From the NCBI RefSeq assembly GCF_036894955.1, contig NZ_CP145905.1, positions 999,501 through 1,063,500 on the forward strand: a DNA stretch of 64,000 nucleotides. Reading direction: 5' to 3'. Of the stretch, positions 25,016 to 33,569 are shown piece by piece. A model generated the notes under the pieces. That model was not told where the DNA came from. It did not search any database and saw only the letters and a program-made list of their open reading frames with translations. The first letter of the stretch is position 1; every line of letters starts with the position of its first letter. The DNA comes from Paenibacillus sp. KS-LC4. Its GTDB lineage: Bacteria; Bacillota; Bacilli; Paenibacillales; Paenibacillaceae. The translations under genes and the position numbers were made by a program.

Positions 25016-27093
25016 GTTTGCAATCCATACTGCTGATTATCATTTTGATTTCAGTTGGTTTGCTTTTAGCCTTATTAGCTGTTTACGTATGGGTTCAAAA
25101 CAAGCTGAAGGGCTCGCAATATAAGGAACAGAGAAGATTAAAAGCGTTGCTCCCTTCTAAGCCCAAAGAACGCAAATGGCTGGAGCTTGCGCTGACTGCT
25201 TATCCTATATTGGATGAAATTCCTTTTGTGCGTAATGTGCTTCATCGCATGAGAGTGAGATTGACCGTTATTCATGCAGGCAATGACACGGTTATACGAA
25301 GCCAAGCGGCGGCTCTGACTATAGGCATAATGGCTTGTGTGCTTTTGCTTAGTATTGTTTCTTTCTTATGGACCTCCTCTTGGTTCAGCAGAATGTCGAT
25401 TGTGCTAGTCTCCGTTTATTTAAGCGGTGTGCTGAGTGATATTTTTATCGGTCGCTTAAGCAAGCAAATTTTATATGATCAGTCATCCATGATTTTGGAT
25501 ATCAGACATCAGTATCATCAAACCCACATGGTGCTGGTTAGTTTGGAAAATGCTGCAGAGCGCTCAAAACCGCTTGTTGCGGAGCATGCGAGGAAAATCG
25601 CCAACATATTAGGTGCTGTAGACCCGCAAGACGAGCTGCAAAAATATTATGATACGGCACCAAATCGCTACATGAAGCAACTGGCAGGTGTCAGCTACAA
25701 AATTGGTGAGTATGGCGATGTAGATATTCATAAAGGCGAAAAATCCATTTATTTAGCGATGCTCGGCAATATTCGTGAAGAAATTCATCTGGATATTAAT
25801 CGCAGAGAGCGAATTGATCGCTTATTGGCTGGTATTGTCTTTGTAGCTGTTTCTCCTATTTTTATGCTTGATCCCATCCGCAATTGGGCCGAAAGCATGT
25901 TTCCGATTGTATCGGATTATTATAATTCCGCCTGGGGCTTGTATTCGCTAATTCTGCTCTACATTGTTTTTGCAACCTCCTTTATTGCCTTGCGAATTTT
26001 GAAAGGGGTAGATGGAGATGCGCAGGCGGTTAAAGATGAGGGGAAATGGCTGAATCGTTTGCTCAAGATTAAAGGGATAAAACAGCTGGTTGGGCGGATT
26101 ACGCCCGCTGAGCATGATGCTCTCCATTTAAAAGCATTGAATAGACTGAAAGAAGCAAACTCATCGCTTACGATTCACGCCTATTATTTGCAAAAAATAA
26201 TTGTCTCTGTAGTCGCGTTTTTGGTCATTATCGTATTTCAGGTTTCCATTCATCAGACGATCAAGCATAACGTGCTGGAGCCCAATATAGCGATTACTAC
26301 GGGAGGAAACCAGCCTGAATCGCAAAGATTGCTAAGCGAGGAACGTTATCGGTTTGAAAATTCACTTGTTGGCGAGCTGGTAGCTAAAGATATTCCTCCA
26401 GATGAAGCATCAGCCTATATTTATAAAAATCTTCAAAATAAAAACTACTTGCCGGAGGGCTTGGATGAAGCTAAATACGCCGCTGGCCTTATGGAGCGGG
26501 TAGAGGCATACAAGAGTGAATATTATAAATGGTATGAATTAATAATTGCCTTTTGCATAGCGTTGGCCTTTTTCTACTCTCCTGACGTCTACATGGTTAT
26601 ACAGAAGCAAATTAGAAAATGGGAAATGCAAAATGAAGTAGATGGATTTAATACGCTGTCTATGATGTTATCCAACTTTCCGAATATTAGCGTATACGAA
26701 ATCATTGAGTGGCTTCATCGCTATAGTTACATTTTCGAAAGGCAATTGCTGCGCTGTATGCTGGATTATGAGGCTGGAGCATGGGGAGCGATAGAGCAGT
26801 TGAAGGACGATGCGCGCTTTGTGCCGTTGGAACGGCTGGCAGATCGTTTGCAGGTTGCTGCTGACTTGATTCCTGTGAAAGAAGCCTTCGATGATATGGA
26901 GGCGGAAAGAGCCTTTGCTATGGATCAGCGCAAGGAACACTATGAGAAGACGATTAGCACGAAGAGCACACTGGGAAAAATGTTTGGCTTTCTGCCTATT
27001 CAGGCAACATTTGCTTTATATTTATTGCTTCCTTTTGCTTATATGGCATTCCAACAGCTTAGTGATTTAACGATACTAACAAGCAAGATGTAG
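25012..27093 (+). CDS. Fused TadB-TadC-like inner membrane platform protein
   Basis: A 693-residue protein with about eight hydrophobic segments: near residues 5-30, 105-155 (two), 270-285, 305-325, 385-410, 505-525 and 660-685. Two cytoplasmic helical blocks between them resemble the two T2SSF-type domains of TadB and TadC, with DIRHQYHQTHMVLVSLENAA in the first and EAFDDMEAERAFAMDQRKEHYE in the second. Most Tad loci encode the two halves separately, so this may be a fusion. It overlaps the CpaF-like gene by 4 bp and GGGGGAAG precedes the ATG. It should form the membrane platform that couples the ATPase to a pilus-like fibre. Confidence 0.68.
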   Translation: MSLQSILLIIILISVGLLLALLAVYVWVQNKLKGSQYKEQRRLKALLPSKPKERKWLELALTAYPILDEIPFVRNVLHRMRVRLTVIHAGNDTVIRSQAAALTIGIMACVLLLSIVSFLWTSSWFSRMSIVLVSVYLSGVLSDIFIGRLSKQILYDQSSMILDIRHQYHQTHMVLVSLENAAERSKPLVAEHARKIANILGAVDPQDELQKYYDTAPNRYMKQLAGVSYKIGEYGDVDIHKGEKSIYLAMLGNIREEIHLDINRRERIDRLLAGIVFVAVSPIFMLDPIRNWAESMFPIVSDYYNSAWGLYSLILLYIVFATSFIALRILKGVDGDAQAVKDEGKWLNRLLKIKGIKQLVGRITPAEHDALHLKALNRLKEANSSLTIHAYYLQKIIVSVVAFLVIIVFQVSIHQTIKHNVLEPNIAITTGGNQPESQRLLSEERYRFENSLVGELVAKDIPPDEASAYIYKNLQNKNYLPEGLDEAKYAAGLMERVEAYKSEYYKWYELIIAFCIALAFFYSPDVYMVIQKQIRKWEMQNEVDGFNTLSMMLSNFPNISVYEIIEWLHRYSYIFERQLLRCMLDYEAGAWGAIEQLKDDARFVPLERLADRLQVAADLIPVKEAFDDMEAERAFAMDQRKEHYEKTISTKSTLGKMFGFLPIQATFALYLLLPFAYMAFQQLSDLTILTSKM

Positions 27094-27106
27094 AGGAGGG
27101 AATTCG

Positions 27107-27607
27107 ATGGAAAATATATCGGTATTCCTGAAAACAACGATATCCATCCTTATTACGCTGGCGATTATTACCTCCGGCATGTTTTTATGGAGCGCTTCGC
27201 AGCCGGTGCTGCAGCTTGCCAATGGACAAGCTGCTGCTCAGGCGAGAGAGCTAACGGAGCAGCAATATTCAGCGTATGACAATCAGCTCGTCAGCGGTTC
27301 GCAAATTGTAACCGCCTATCGACGTTATGCGACGCATGAGGGATTCGTTCTGTATGTTCAGTTTTATAAAAATGGGACCTACACCAATTTCGGGATGAGG
27401 CCAGACGAAATATCGAGTGCTTGCAAAAATTTTAATTATTCGTCCGGGCGTATAGAGGAAGGTATTTCTTATAATTGTTATGCCGATGAGGATGATTTGA
27501 CGAGCAGTTATAGCTCGTATTATATCGCTCCCCAGTCCCGGTTCCGAGCGACGCTAATTAAGGATGCAAACAACACGATTCAAGCTATTTATTTTCGATC
27601 GCAATAG
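27107..27607 (+). CDS. Pilin-like single-pass protein, paralogue A
   Basis: A 166-residue protein: a short polar start (MENISVFLK), one hydrophobic helix, then an amphipathic helix and an exported-looking beta domain. It holds two cysteines (ISSACKNF and SYNCYAD), possibly disulphide-bonded. The element YSAYDNQLVSGSQIVTAYRRY is shared with the next gene (YSGYDN-type pattern and VSG). Such layout fits Flp/TadE-like minor pilins anchored in the membrane before assembly. ATG follows GAGGAGGG, 13 bp after the platform gene. Confidence 0.62.
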   Translation: MENISVFLKTTISILITLAIITSGMFLWSASQPVLQLANGQAAAQARELTEQQYSAYDNQLVSGSQIVTAYRRYATHEGFVLYVQFYKNGTYTNFGMRPDEISSACKNFNYSSGRIEEGISYNCYADEDDLTSSYSSYYIAPQSRFRATLIKDANNTIQAIYFRSQ

Positions 27608-27643
27608 TATGCAAGACCAATATATTTATAAAGGATGAGTAAA

Positions 27644-28159
27644 ATGGAAAATATTTCAACAGGGTTAAAGTGGGTTATTGGGGTTATCGTTACGATTCTC
27701 ATCATAGCCGCAGCAGTGAGTATTTATCTCGTCATTAATGGATATTTCAACCGGGCGCAAGAGCAGACGCTCGCCCAGACGAAGCTGATTAATCAGGCAG
27801 AATTCAGTGGCTATGACAATAAAGACGTCTCGGGGCAGGATGTTATTAATGCGTCCACTCGTTATAGTGGTCGTCCTCAGTTTTCTATTTTTATTAAAAC
27901 GGGGGAAAACACAACAGGATTTTATGCTAAAAATAACTATAGTATTTGTTATGAGGCTCCATATAGTACGAGCACTACTAATTTCTTTGTAAATGTATCT
28001 GAATATGAATGTCAAACGGGGCAACAAATTGATGTTTCTACTATGCAGGATCAAACGAAAAGCACAAATTATATTAATACAACTGCGGTGTTCACCTCAC
28101 GAACCTTTAAGGACAAAAACGGAGAAGTCAGGCTAATTTATTTTGATCAAAAGAAGTAG
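27644..28159 (+). CDS. Pilin-like single-pass protein, paralogue B
   Basis: A 171-residue paralogue of the preceding protein. It starts MENISTGLK, has one hydrophobic helix (WVIGVIVTILIIAAAVSIYL), and the motif FSGYDNKDVSGQDVINASTRY. It keeps two cysteines (SICYEAPY and YECQTG). The two copies differ widely outside the helix and the YDN/VSG block, suggesting separate roles such as major and minor subunits. ATG at 27644 has AAAGGATG upstream; an ATG at 27635 overlaps that site. Confidence 0.62.
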   Translation: MENISTGLKWVIGVIVTILIIAAAVSIYLVINGYFNRAQEQTLAQTKLINQAEFSGYDNKDVSGQDVINASTRYSGRPQFSIFIKTGENTTGFYAKNNYSICYEAPYSTSTTNFFVNVSEYECQTGQQIDVSTMQDQTKSTNYINTTAVFTSRTFKDKNGEVRLIYFDQKK

Positions 28160-28167
28160 GTTAATCC

Positions 28168-28536
28168 ATGAACACAACACGACAATTTTTATTCACCTTG
28201 TTCGCATGGTTTCTCTTTATGATGGGCGGCTTTGTCTTTTTGAAAAATGAGAGCAACCAGTTGGAGCAACTGCCTATCCTTGACTCGACAACACCTTATG
28301 TATCTACAGCTTTATATAAAGGTACAGGGAACCTGAATCAAATTAACGGAGATCAGGTCATAGGCATGGTACCTTTTGCTCTGAATGGCGAGTACACTTT
28401 ATCAATTGATGGCATTCGGGTGGATGCTGACACGGATATTGAGGACATCGATCTTCGAGGGGTGTCAGGATTAAGCTATACCTTATCAGTAACGAGAACG
28501 AATGGCAAAATTACAGCAGTTCGCGCCAGTCACTGA
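28168..28536 (+). CDS. Small membrane-anchored protein of the Tad-like module
   Basis: A 122-residue protein with an N-terminal transmembrane helix or uncleaved signal (FLFTLFAWFLFMMGGFVFLK) and a beta-rich exported domain (GEYTLSIDGIRVDADTDIED). It starts 8 bp after paralogue B. I do not recognise the family; position suggests an accessory subunit outside the membrane. Confidence 0.6.
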   Translation: MNTTRQFLFTLFAWFLFMMGGFVFLKNESNQLEQLPILDSTTPYVSTALYKGTGNLNQINGDQVIGMVPFALNGEYTLSIDGIRVDADTDIEDIDLRGVSGLSYTLSVTRTNGKITAVRASH

Positions 28537-28554
28537 TGGAAAGGAGGGACAAGT

Positions 28555-29100
28555 GTGGCTGACGCATTAAAGGGAATCGTGGTCGTCATTTTACTTGTAT
28601 TTGCTTTCATTATATATCCTGCCTATCGTCAGTCGGAAAACGTTGAAGAGGAAATAAAGCAGCGTGCGAATGCGGCAACCATTGAATTTGTGGATACGGT
28701 GCGCTCGAAGGGCTATGTGGACTTGTATGATTATAAAATATTTCTCTCTTCACTGGACGCATCCTATGGCGTATTTGAGGTTCAGCTTGAATATTACAAA
28801 AAAAATCTACAGCCAAACTACACGGACCCTAATGACTTTTCAACGTTTCAGAACAGCTTTAATGTTCGCTACGACGGATATTACACAAAAGAAATATTGA
28901 ATCGGTTGTATGGCAACAGCGCTTTGGCAGAGGACGATCCGAATCGCCGCTTTAATATGTTCGTCGGAGATTTATTTAATGTGCGCCTTTCCCTTAAAGG
29001 GACGACGCTGGCATCAAATTTTCGAACCTTCTTATTTAAGAGTCAGAATGTACCCATCAACATCAAGTACGGGGGGATGGTAAGAAATGAGGCCCCTTAG
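28555..29100 (+). CDS. TadE-like membrane-anchored protein
   Basis: A 181-residue protein with an N-terminal hydrophobic helix (IVVVILLVFAFIIYPAY) followed at once by a polar helix (QSENVEEEIKQRANAATIEFVDTVRSKGYV). This is the layout of TadE-type pseudopilins in which the first helix continues across the membrane. The beta-rich rest would be outside the cell. GTG at 28555 has AAGGAGGG upstream. It overlaps the next gene by 14 bp. Confidence 0.6.
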   Translation: MADALKGIVVVILLVFAFIIYPAYRQSENVEEEIKQRANAATIEFVDTVRSKGYVDLYDYKIFLSSLDASYGVFEVQLEYYKKNLQPNYTDPNDFSTFQNSFNVRYDGYYTKEILNRLYGNSALAEDDPNRRFNMFVGDLFNVRLSLKGTTLASNFRTFLFKSQNVPINIKYGGMVRNEAP

Positions 29101-30061
29101 CGTGCTGCTTCTATTTCTTGTGCTTGCCATTCCTCTCGTTGTATTAAATGATGCCAAGCAGGATTTAGAGAGCTTTAACAAGGAAATGCATAGGCGATAT
29201 ACGAGCGATTTTCAAGCTGCGGTTGATGATACGGGTGCTTATTTATCTCGTCTGGAATCACAGCAAACGACGGTATCGGTTAGATATCAGCAGGAAAAGC
29301 AATTAGATTTGGATCAAGAGATGATCAATGTTTTTTATGAAAATTTGGCATTAAAGTTTGGCATTGAAAATAATGCCGTAGCTATTCAAAACCTAAAGCT
29401 GCATATCCCTGCCCTAGTCATGATTCGTTATAACGGATATGTCATGGTGACGCTGGATGATACGGCTAGCTATGAAGGGGGGCAGGAGCTTACTTCGGTT
29501 TTCTGGCCTGCACGCTCCTTTCTGTATCAGCTGCGAAATGGCAATACCATTTATTTCACTATGGATAACAACGCGCTAGTCTATGACAAGGGACAAAATC
29601 GTTTTTATCAGGGCGACTATGAATCTCTTAGTACGCAGACGAATTTGGCGCCGCTTCTTACCCTTGAACAGTTTAAAGAGATTAGGCAAAGCACGATTAC
29701 ATCCTTGATTGAGCGAGATATGGCAACGGCGATTAACAGGCATATGGAGATTGCTAAGCGGTTAGGGCTTTCTGTGCAGTTTACTTTGCCTAAAGGCATT
29801 GATCAGCAGTCGATCAAAGATATGGGTTTTATGGCATTTATTCAGGGTTATCCTTTGCCTGGTGGGGAACGCTTGGATGCCTATTCCTTCGCAGGCAGTG
29901 CCGTCGTTCAACGTAAGGCATGGGTGGGCACAATTGCTTCAAGCGGCAGACACAATGCGTATCCTGAGCAATGCGTACCGTCATCTGGAATAACGGTAAT
30001 TGAAACGATTTACGATACAGAAGAAGCGGTTAGAAAGGGTTATTTTTTGAATGAATGCTAA
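29087..30061 (+). CDS. TadG-like membrane-anchored protein
   Basis: A 324-residue protein with one N-terminal hydrophobic helix (VLLLFLVLAIPLVVLNDAKQD), then a helical region and a long mixed domain facing outward. Two cysteines lie near the end (PEQCVPSSG and the final Cys). Position at the end of the Tad-like block and one-helix anchor fit TadG/minor-pilin proteins, but no clear domain is recognisable. It overlaps the TadE-like gene, consistent with partner proteins made together. Confidence 0.55.
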   Translation: MRPLSVLLLFLVLAIPLVVLNDAKQDLESFNKEMHRRYTSDFQAAVDDTGAYLSRLESQQTTVSVRYQQEKQLDLDQEMINVFYENLALKFGIENNAVAIQNLKLHIPALVMIRYNGYVMVTLDDTASYEGGQELTSVFWPARSFLYQLRNGNTIYFTMDNNALVYDKGQNRFYQGDYESLSTQTNLAPLLTLEQFKEIRQSTITSLIERDMATAINRHMEIAKRLGLSVQFTLPKGIDQQSIKDMGFMAFIQGYPLPGGERLDAYSFAGSAVVQRKAWVGTIASSGRHNAYPEQCVPSSGITVIETIYDTEEAVRKGYFLNEC

Positions 30062-30099
30062 AACATAAAGAAAATATTTGAATTAAATTAATAAAAGTG

Positions 30100-30128
30100 T
30101 GGATAAAAATTTGTTTATGTATTATAAT
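30100..30128 (+). promoter_or_regulatory. Candidate promoter of the second WXG100 gene
   Basis: A perfect TATAAT at 30123-30128 with a weak -35 TGGATA at 30100-30105 (17-bp spacer). A separate promoter would allow extra transcription of the small substrate gene. Confidence 0.4.
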
Positions 30129-30174
30129 ACAAAAGAAGTAAAATAAGTAATTATATGAAAAGGAAGTGTTTATA

Positions 30175-30465
30175 ATGGCAGAGGTTAGACTGAGTTATGA
30201 CGGTTTGAAAGGTCAAGGCCAAAAGGTACATGGTCAAAAAGAGCAATTCGATGCTCTTCTGGCAAATGTTATGAGCACGATTGATCAACTGGAATCCGTA
30301 TGGAGCGATAAAGCGGCTAAAGACTTTATACAACAGGTTCGCGGAATGAAGCCAACGTTTCAAAAGTTTGGTGACGCTCTTGAAGGACTATCGAAGCATA
30401 TGATTAACGTATCGGCGAAATACGAAGAGCTTTCCAATAACGTTATCAGCTCTCAAAAATTCTAA
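30175..30465 (+). CDS. WXG100 family type VII secretion substrate
   Basis: A 96-residue helical-hairpin protein: MAEVRLSYDGLKGQGQKV starts the first helix and VWSDKAAKDFIQQVRGM follows the turn. The turn carries W-S-D in place of W-x-G. Length (about 100) and spacing match WXG100. ATG at 30175 follows AAAAGGAAG; three codons upstream in frame are excluded. It is framed by its own promoter-like site and terminator, as expected for an abundant T7SS cargo. It lies just before the first toxin and may be co-exported with it. Confidence 0.82.
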   Translation: MAEVRLSYDGLKGQGQKVHGQKEQFDALLANVMSTIDQLESVWSDKAAKDFIQQVRGMKPTFQKFGDALEGLSKHMINVSAKYEELSNNVISSQKF

Positions 30466-30511
30466 ATACTAGATTTAAAAAATAGTATTTAGACAACTCA
30501 TGCAGATTATA

Positions 30512-30548
30512 TAAAAATAGCTATGCAAAATTTGCATAGCTATTTTTA
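30512..30548. terminator. Symmetric terminator after the WXG100 gene
   Basis: Near-perfect inverted repeat centred on 30530, with the arms TAAAAATAGCTATGCAAA and TTTGCATAGCTATTTTTA. The AT-rich ends allow function in both directions. Confidence 0.8.
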
Positions 30549-30576
30549 TACTTAATTTGCTGTAAGGAGGGGGAAG

Positions 30577-32793
30577 ATGGCGGGAAAGCAGGTCGTATTT
30601 AAACCGGATGAAGTGAGGCGCCTGCAGCAGCAGATGGTGCGAATCGGAGCGGACACGGATGAGCTGCGACGGCGGGTGAGCGGGAAGATCGCGAGCTGGG
30701 ACCGCTCTCTGCCGATGCTGAGCAGCCTGGAGCAGATTCAGAGGCAGCTGACGGGCTTGACGCAGGAAGCCGAGCAGATGACGGAGGTGATCAGCAAAGC
30801 GCTGAAGGGCATCGAGCGGGTGCAGGCGGAAGCAGCACAGGAAGCGAAGCAGCTGGCGAAGGGGCTGAGCGGACTGGAGCGTTTTGACCTATTGAAGCGG
30901 GTAGGGACGACAGGCGGCGGCAGCTATACGCCCGTGCCCGTCACCTTCCGTCCGATGGTGACGAATCTAATCGACCGAATCTTGCCGCAAGCCAGCCGAG
31001 ACCGCTGGTCAAGCGATCCGTTGGTGAAGGAGCTGCGGCGGGTCGCAGGCCTGCAAGGTGCGACAGCAGCAGAGAAGCTGGATGCGGAAATGAAGCTGGA
31101 GGCGATCTTCGCGGAGCGGGATCTGATTGCGAAGGCGCAGACGGCGTATGCGGTGTACAAGCAGTTCGGCAATCATCTGCTGATGGCGGAGATGCACAAG
31201 CAGGCGGAGATTAGCCGAGAGAAGCTGAAGGCGCTTGGCGTAGCAGGGAGCTATTTTGCCCCAAATGTGAATATGACGAGCTATTTCAAGCAGGTGCCGC
31301 TGCTGGCGTGTGACTATGATCCATCGTTCGCGCTGGAAGGGGATCTGACGACGCGGGTGCCGCTACCGGACAACGATCGCTATTTGTTTATGGTGATGAT
31401 GGCGCAAACGCAGGGTCCGGCAGGTGAACTGGCGAGGGTGCAGCTCAAGGAAATTCATGCGTTGCAGCAGACGATTCGGGAAGCAGCAGGAGGATTAGTC
31501 ACGGCTGTACAGCAGGGACAAGTCAAGGGCGGTCTAAAAGACCTGCTGACAATATTGCAAGCGAGCCAAGCTTTGAGTAAATATGGTCCCCAGCCAAAGG
31601 AGCCAGAAGTACCGAAGACAGACGGTAAGGAAGAAGGTGCTCTGGAGAAGTTCTGGAGACAAACCGTCGAGCAGACAAAGCAGGGCTTAGCAGACGGATG
31701 GAAGCAAATTCAAGCAGAAGGCAAAGAGGTATTAGACGGGTTCCAGGAAAAAACAGCTCAGTTGGAGAAGCTGCTAAGTGAAGGATTAACAAGCGGTAAG
31801 CAAATGATAATAGAAGGCTATAATCAAGCTGATGCTTGGTTAAATGATATGTATGCGGATTTGGAACCGACACTGATTCAGGGTAAGCAGGGTTTTTATA
31901 ATTTCAGTGGGGGATTTATAGCGGCTGTGGATGATGCCATGTTTTTTGGTCTAGCGCAGCATGTAGTAGAGAGCAATAATGAAGGAAGTGGAATGGCTAA
32001 GGATACGGTAGGCTATCAGCTCGGGAAAGTAACGGGCGATACCGTGATGCTAGTGGGCGGTCTCATCGCGATGGCAGGAGGTATTGGTGGCGAAATAGGG
32101 GGAACGGCTCTGTATGCAACAGGATTCGGTGCTTTGGCTGGAGCTCCCATCCAAGTAGCAAGCTGGGGGCTCTTGGTCGGCGGAGGCACGGTAGTCGTTC
32201 AAAGCGGAAAAAACATCCCCGGTGACGTCGGCGATTTGTTCTCTAATATATGGAAGTCGGATAGCGGCCCGAAAAGCAAAGGGGATATTGATGTTCCTAA
32301 GGTTGATACTGGGGGGACGGGTAAAGGAAGTAAGCCTAATCTATATGATGAAGCAGGAAACTATACTGGGGGTAGAACTCAAGCAGAGTTGGAGGATTTA
32401 GCAAGAGATCCCTCCCATGCTCTAAGAATAGAAGAACAAGGATTGAAAGAAAGAGAGATAGGTCTTAATTTAGAAGATAGAGGCATTCTCGGTAAAATTG
32501 TTCGTGACCTACAAGAATCTAAAGGAGCGGAATTTATTGATACAACTACAGGAATCAAGTGGGATATAAAAAGCTTTGAATCATATCCTTTGGGCCATAA
32601 CGGGATACCTATCACTAAGGTACGCGATGGTGCTTTTAAAGTTGAAAAAGGTATGCAAAAAATATATACAGAATTTGAAAGGGGTCATAATGTAATTATT
32701 GATACAAGAAAATTGACACCTGAACATGTTGAACAACTGAAGAAAGCAATTGAGGAAGCGGGAGTATTGGAAAGAATAATATGGTACCCTTAA
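30577..32793 (+). CDS. Type VII polymorphic toxin with C-terminal nuclease-like domain
   Basis: A 738-residue modular effector. Residues 1-100 are a WXG100-like helical hairpin with a single Trp at the turn (KIASWDRSLPML), the likely export signal. Residues ~100-350 are a conserved helical trunk. Residues ~351-577 are a glycine-rich hydrophobic pre-toxin segment, present again at 33570. The last ~160 residues are AT-rich, variable and end in a restriction-endonuclease-like block: Glu652 and GIKWDIKSFES with Asp663 and Lys665 (E...D-x-K). This fits a DNA or tRNA nuclease; the target is inferred. ATG at 30577 follows AAGGAGGGGG. The immunity gene begins 16 bp after the stop. Confidence 0.82.
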   Translation: MAGKQVVFKPDEVRRLQQQMVRIGADTDELRRRVSGKIASWDRSLPMLSSLEQIQRQLTGLTQEAEQMTEVISKALKGIERVQAEAAQEAKQLAKGLSGLERFDLLKRVGTTGGGSYTPVPVTFRPMVTNLIDRILPQASRDRWSSDPLVKELRRVAGLQGATAAEKLDAEMKLEAIFAERDLIAKAQTAYAVYKQFGNHLLMAEMHKQAEISREKLKALGVAGSYFAPNVNMTSYFKQVPLLACDYDPSFALEGDLTTRVPLPDNDRYLFMVMMAQTQGPAGELARVQLKEIHALQQTIREAAGGLVTAVQQGQVKGGLKDLLTILQASQALSKYGPQPKEPEVPKTDGKEEGALEKFWRQTVEQTKQGLADGWKQIQAEGKEVLDGFQEKTAQLEKLLSEGLTSGKQMIIEGYNQADAWLNDMYADLEPTLIQGKQGFYNFSGGFIAAVDDAMFFGLAQHVVESNNEGSGMAKDTVGYQLGKVTGDTVMLVGGLIAMAGGIGGEIGGTALYATGFGALAGAPIQVASWGLLVGGGTVVVQSGKNIPGDVGDLFSNIWKSDSGPKSKGDIDVPKVDTGGTGKGSKPNLYDEAGNYTGGRTQAELEDLARDPSHALRIEEQGLKEREIGLNLEDRGILGKIVRDLQESKGAEFIDTTTGIKWDIKSFESYPLGHNGIPITKVRDGAFKVEKGMQKIYTEFERGHNVIIDTRKLTPEHVEQLKKAIEEAGVLERIIWYP
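31627..32306 (+). repeat. 680-bp direct repeat, copy 1 (pre-toxin segment of the intact effector)
   Basis: Equal in length to 33570-34249 and nearly identical in base sequence. It covers the region just before the variable toxin tip. The junction at both ends is sharp: before it lies the trunk, after it unrelated toxin sequences. Confidence 0.85.
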
Positions 32794-32809
32794 GGAGGTA
32801 AGTGAAAAA

Positions 32810-33412
32810 ATGATGCAAAATATTACTAGGAAATTTGAATTGCATAGAAAATGGGTTGAGACAAGCGGTAAAGAAGGAGATAAATTAAGGCTGCAGGAAG
32901 TGGATTTTAGAAATTTTGATTTATCTGATAGATTTTTGGAACAAGCAAATATAATAAATTGTATTTTTAATAATCTTAATTTAAAAAATAAGGATTTTCA
33001 TGCATCGGTTCTATGCTCATCAACTTATGAAAGTGCTAATATAGATACCTGTGACTTCTATAAAACAGATTTATCATATACTAATTTTTCTAGTGCAACT
33101 TTAACTAGCGTTAGGTTTGCTAGAAGTGATTGTTGGGAAGCAACGTTTAAAAATGCCAGTTTAATGGATTGTAATTTGTCGGCTATTAGTTTTACGTTAA
33201 CAGACTTTAGCAATGCGAGATTAAATAATGTAGATATAAGTGAATCAAGGTTTGAAAATGTGTCATTTAATGGAGTGATATTAGAAAATATTAAAGGAAT
33301 TGATGAGGCGAATTTTCATAGCATTAATATCGGTACTCCAGAAAATCCAATAATTCTATTAGGTCAAGAAGCTGCAAGATGGGTAAAAGATAACAGTTTG
33401 AATAATCAGTAG
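32810..33412 (+). CDS. Pentapeptide-repeat immunity protein
   Basis: A 200-residue protein built largely of pentapeptide-repeat units of the A(D/N)LXX type (QANIINCIFNNLNLKN, ESANIDTCDF, YKTDLSYTNFSSATL, NASLMDCNL, SNARLNNVDI, SESRFENVSF). This folds as a right-handed beta helix that often mimics DNA. It lies 16 bp after the nuclease-like toxin, starts from ATG after AAGGAGGT, and has a terminator behind it. The immunity role is inferred from position and repeat type; I know of pentapeptide proteins guarding gyrase and acting as antitoxins. Confidence 0.72.
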   Translation: MMQNITRKFELHRKWVETSGKEGDKLRLQEVDFRNFDLSDRFLEQANIINCIFNNLNLKNKDFHASVLCSSTYESANIDTCDFYKTDLSYTNFSSATLTSVRFARSDCWEATFKNASLMDCNLSAISFTLTDFSNARLNNVDISESRFENVSFNGVILENIKGIDEANFHSINIGTPENPIILLGQEAARWVKDNSLNNQ

Positions 33413-33493
33413 AATTTAAGGAATACACTTAGATAAGCTAATTCTTTACATCAATAGGGTATAGATCGAACAATACTATTAGCATACATGTAG

Positions 33494-33535
33494 AATGCTA
33501 CAATGCGAGATAGCTTGCGTATTGTGGCATTTTTT
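33494..33535 (+). terminator. Terminator of the intact toxin-immunity unit
   Basis: AATGCTACAATGCGA (33494-33508) pairs with the segment around TTGCGTATTGTGGCAT, followed by a T-run at 33530-33535. It lies directly before the orphan cassette, so that cassette is not transcribed from the upstream promoter by default. Confidence 0.7.
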
Positions 33536-33569
33536 CATGGTACAGCTAATCAAAAAATTATCGTATTTA

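Noticed and set aside
33495..33569. ATG at 33495 as the start of the second effector module
   Set aside because: It lies inside the terminator hairpin of the upstream immunity gene and has no ribosome site; the first 25 residues share nothing with effector N-termini.
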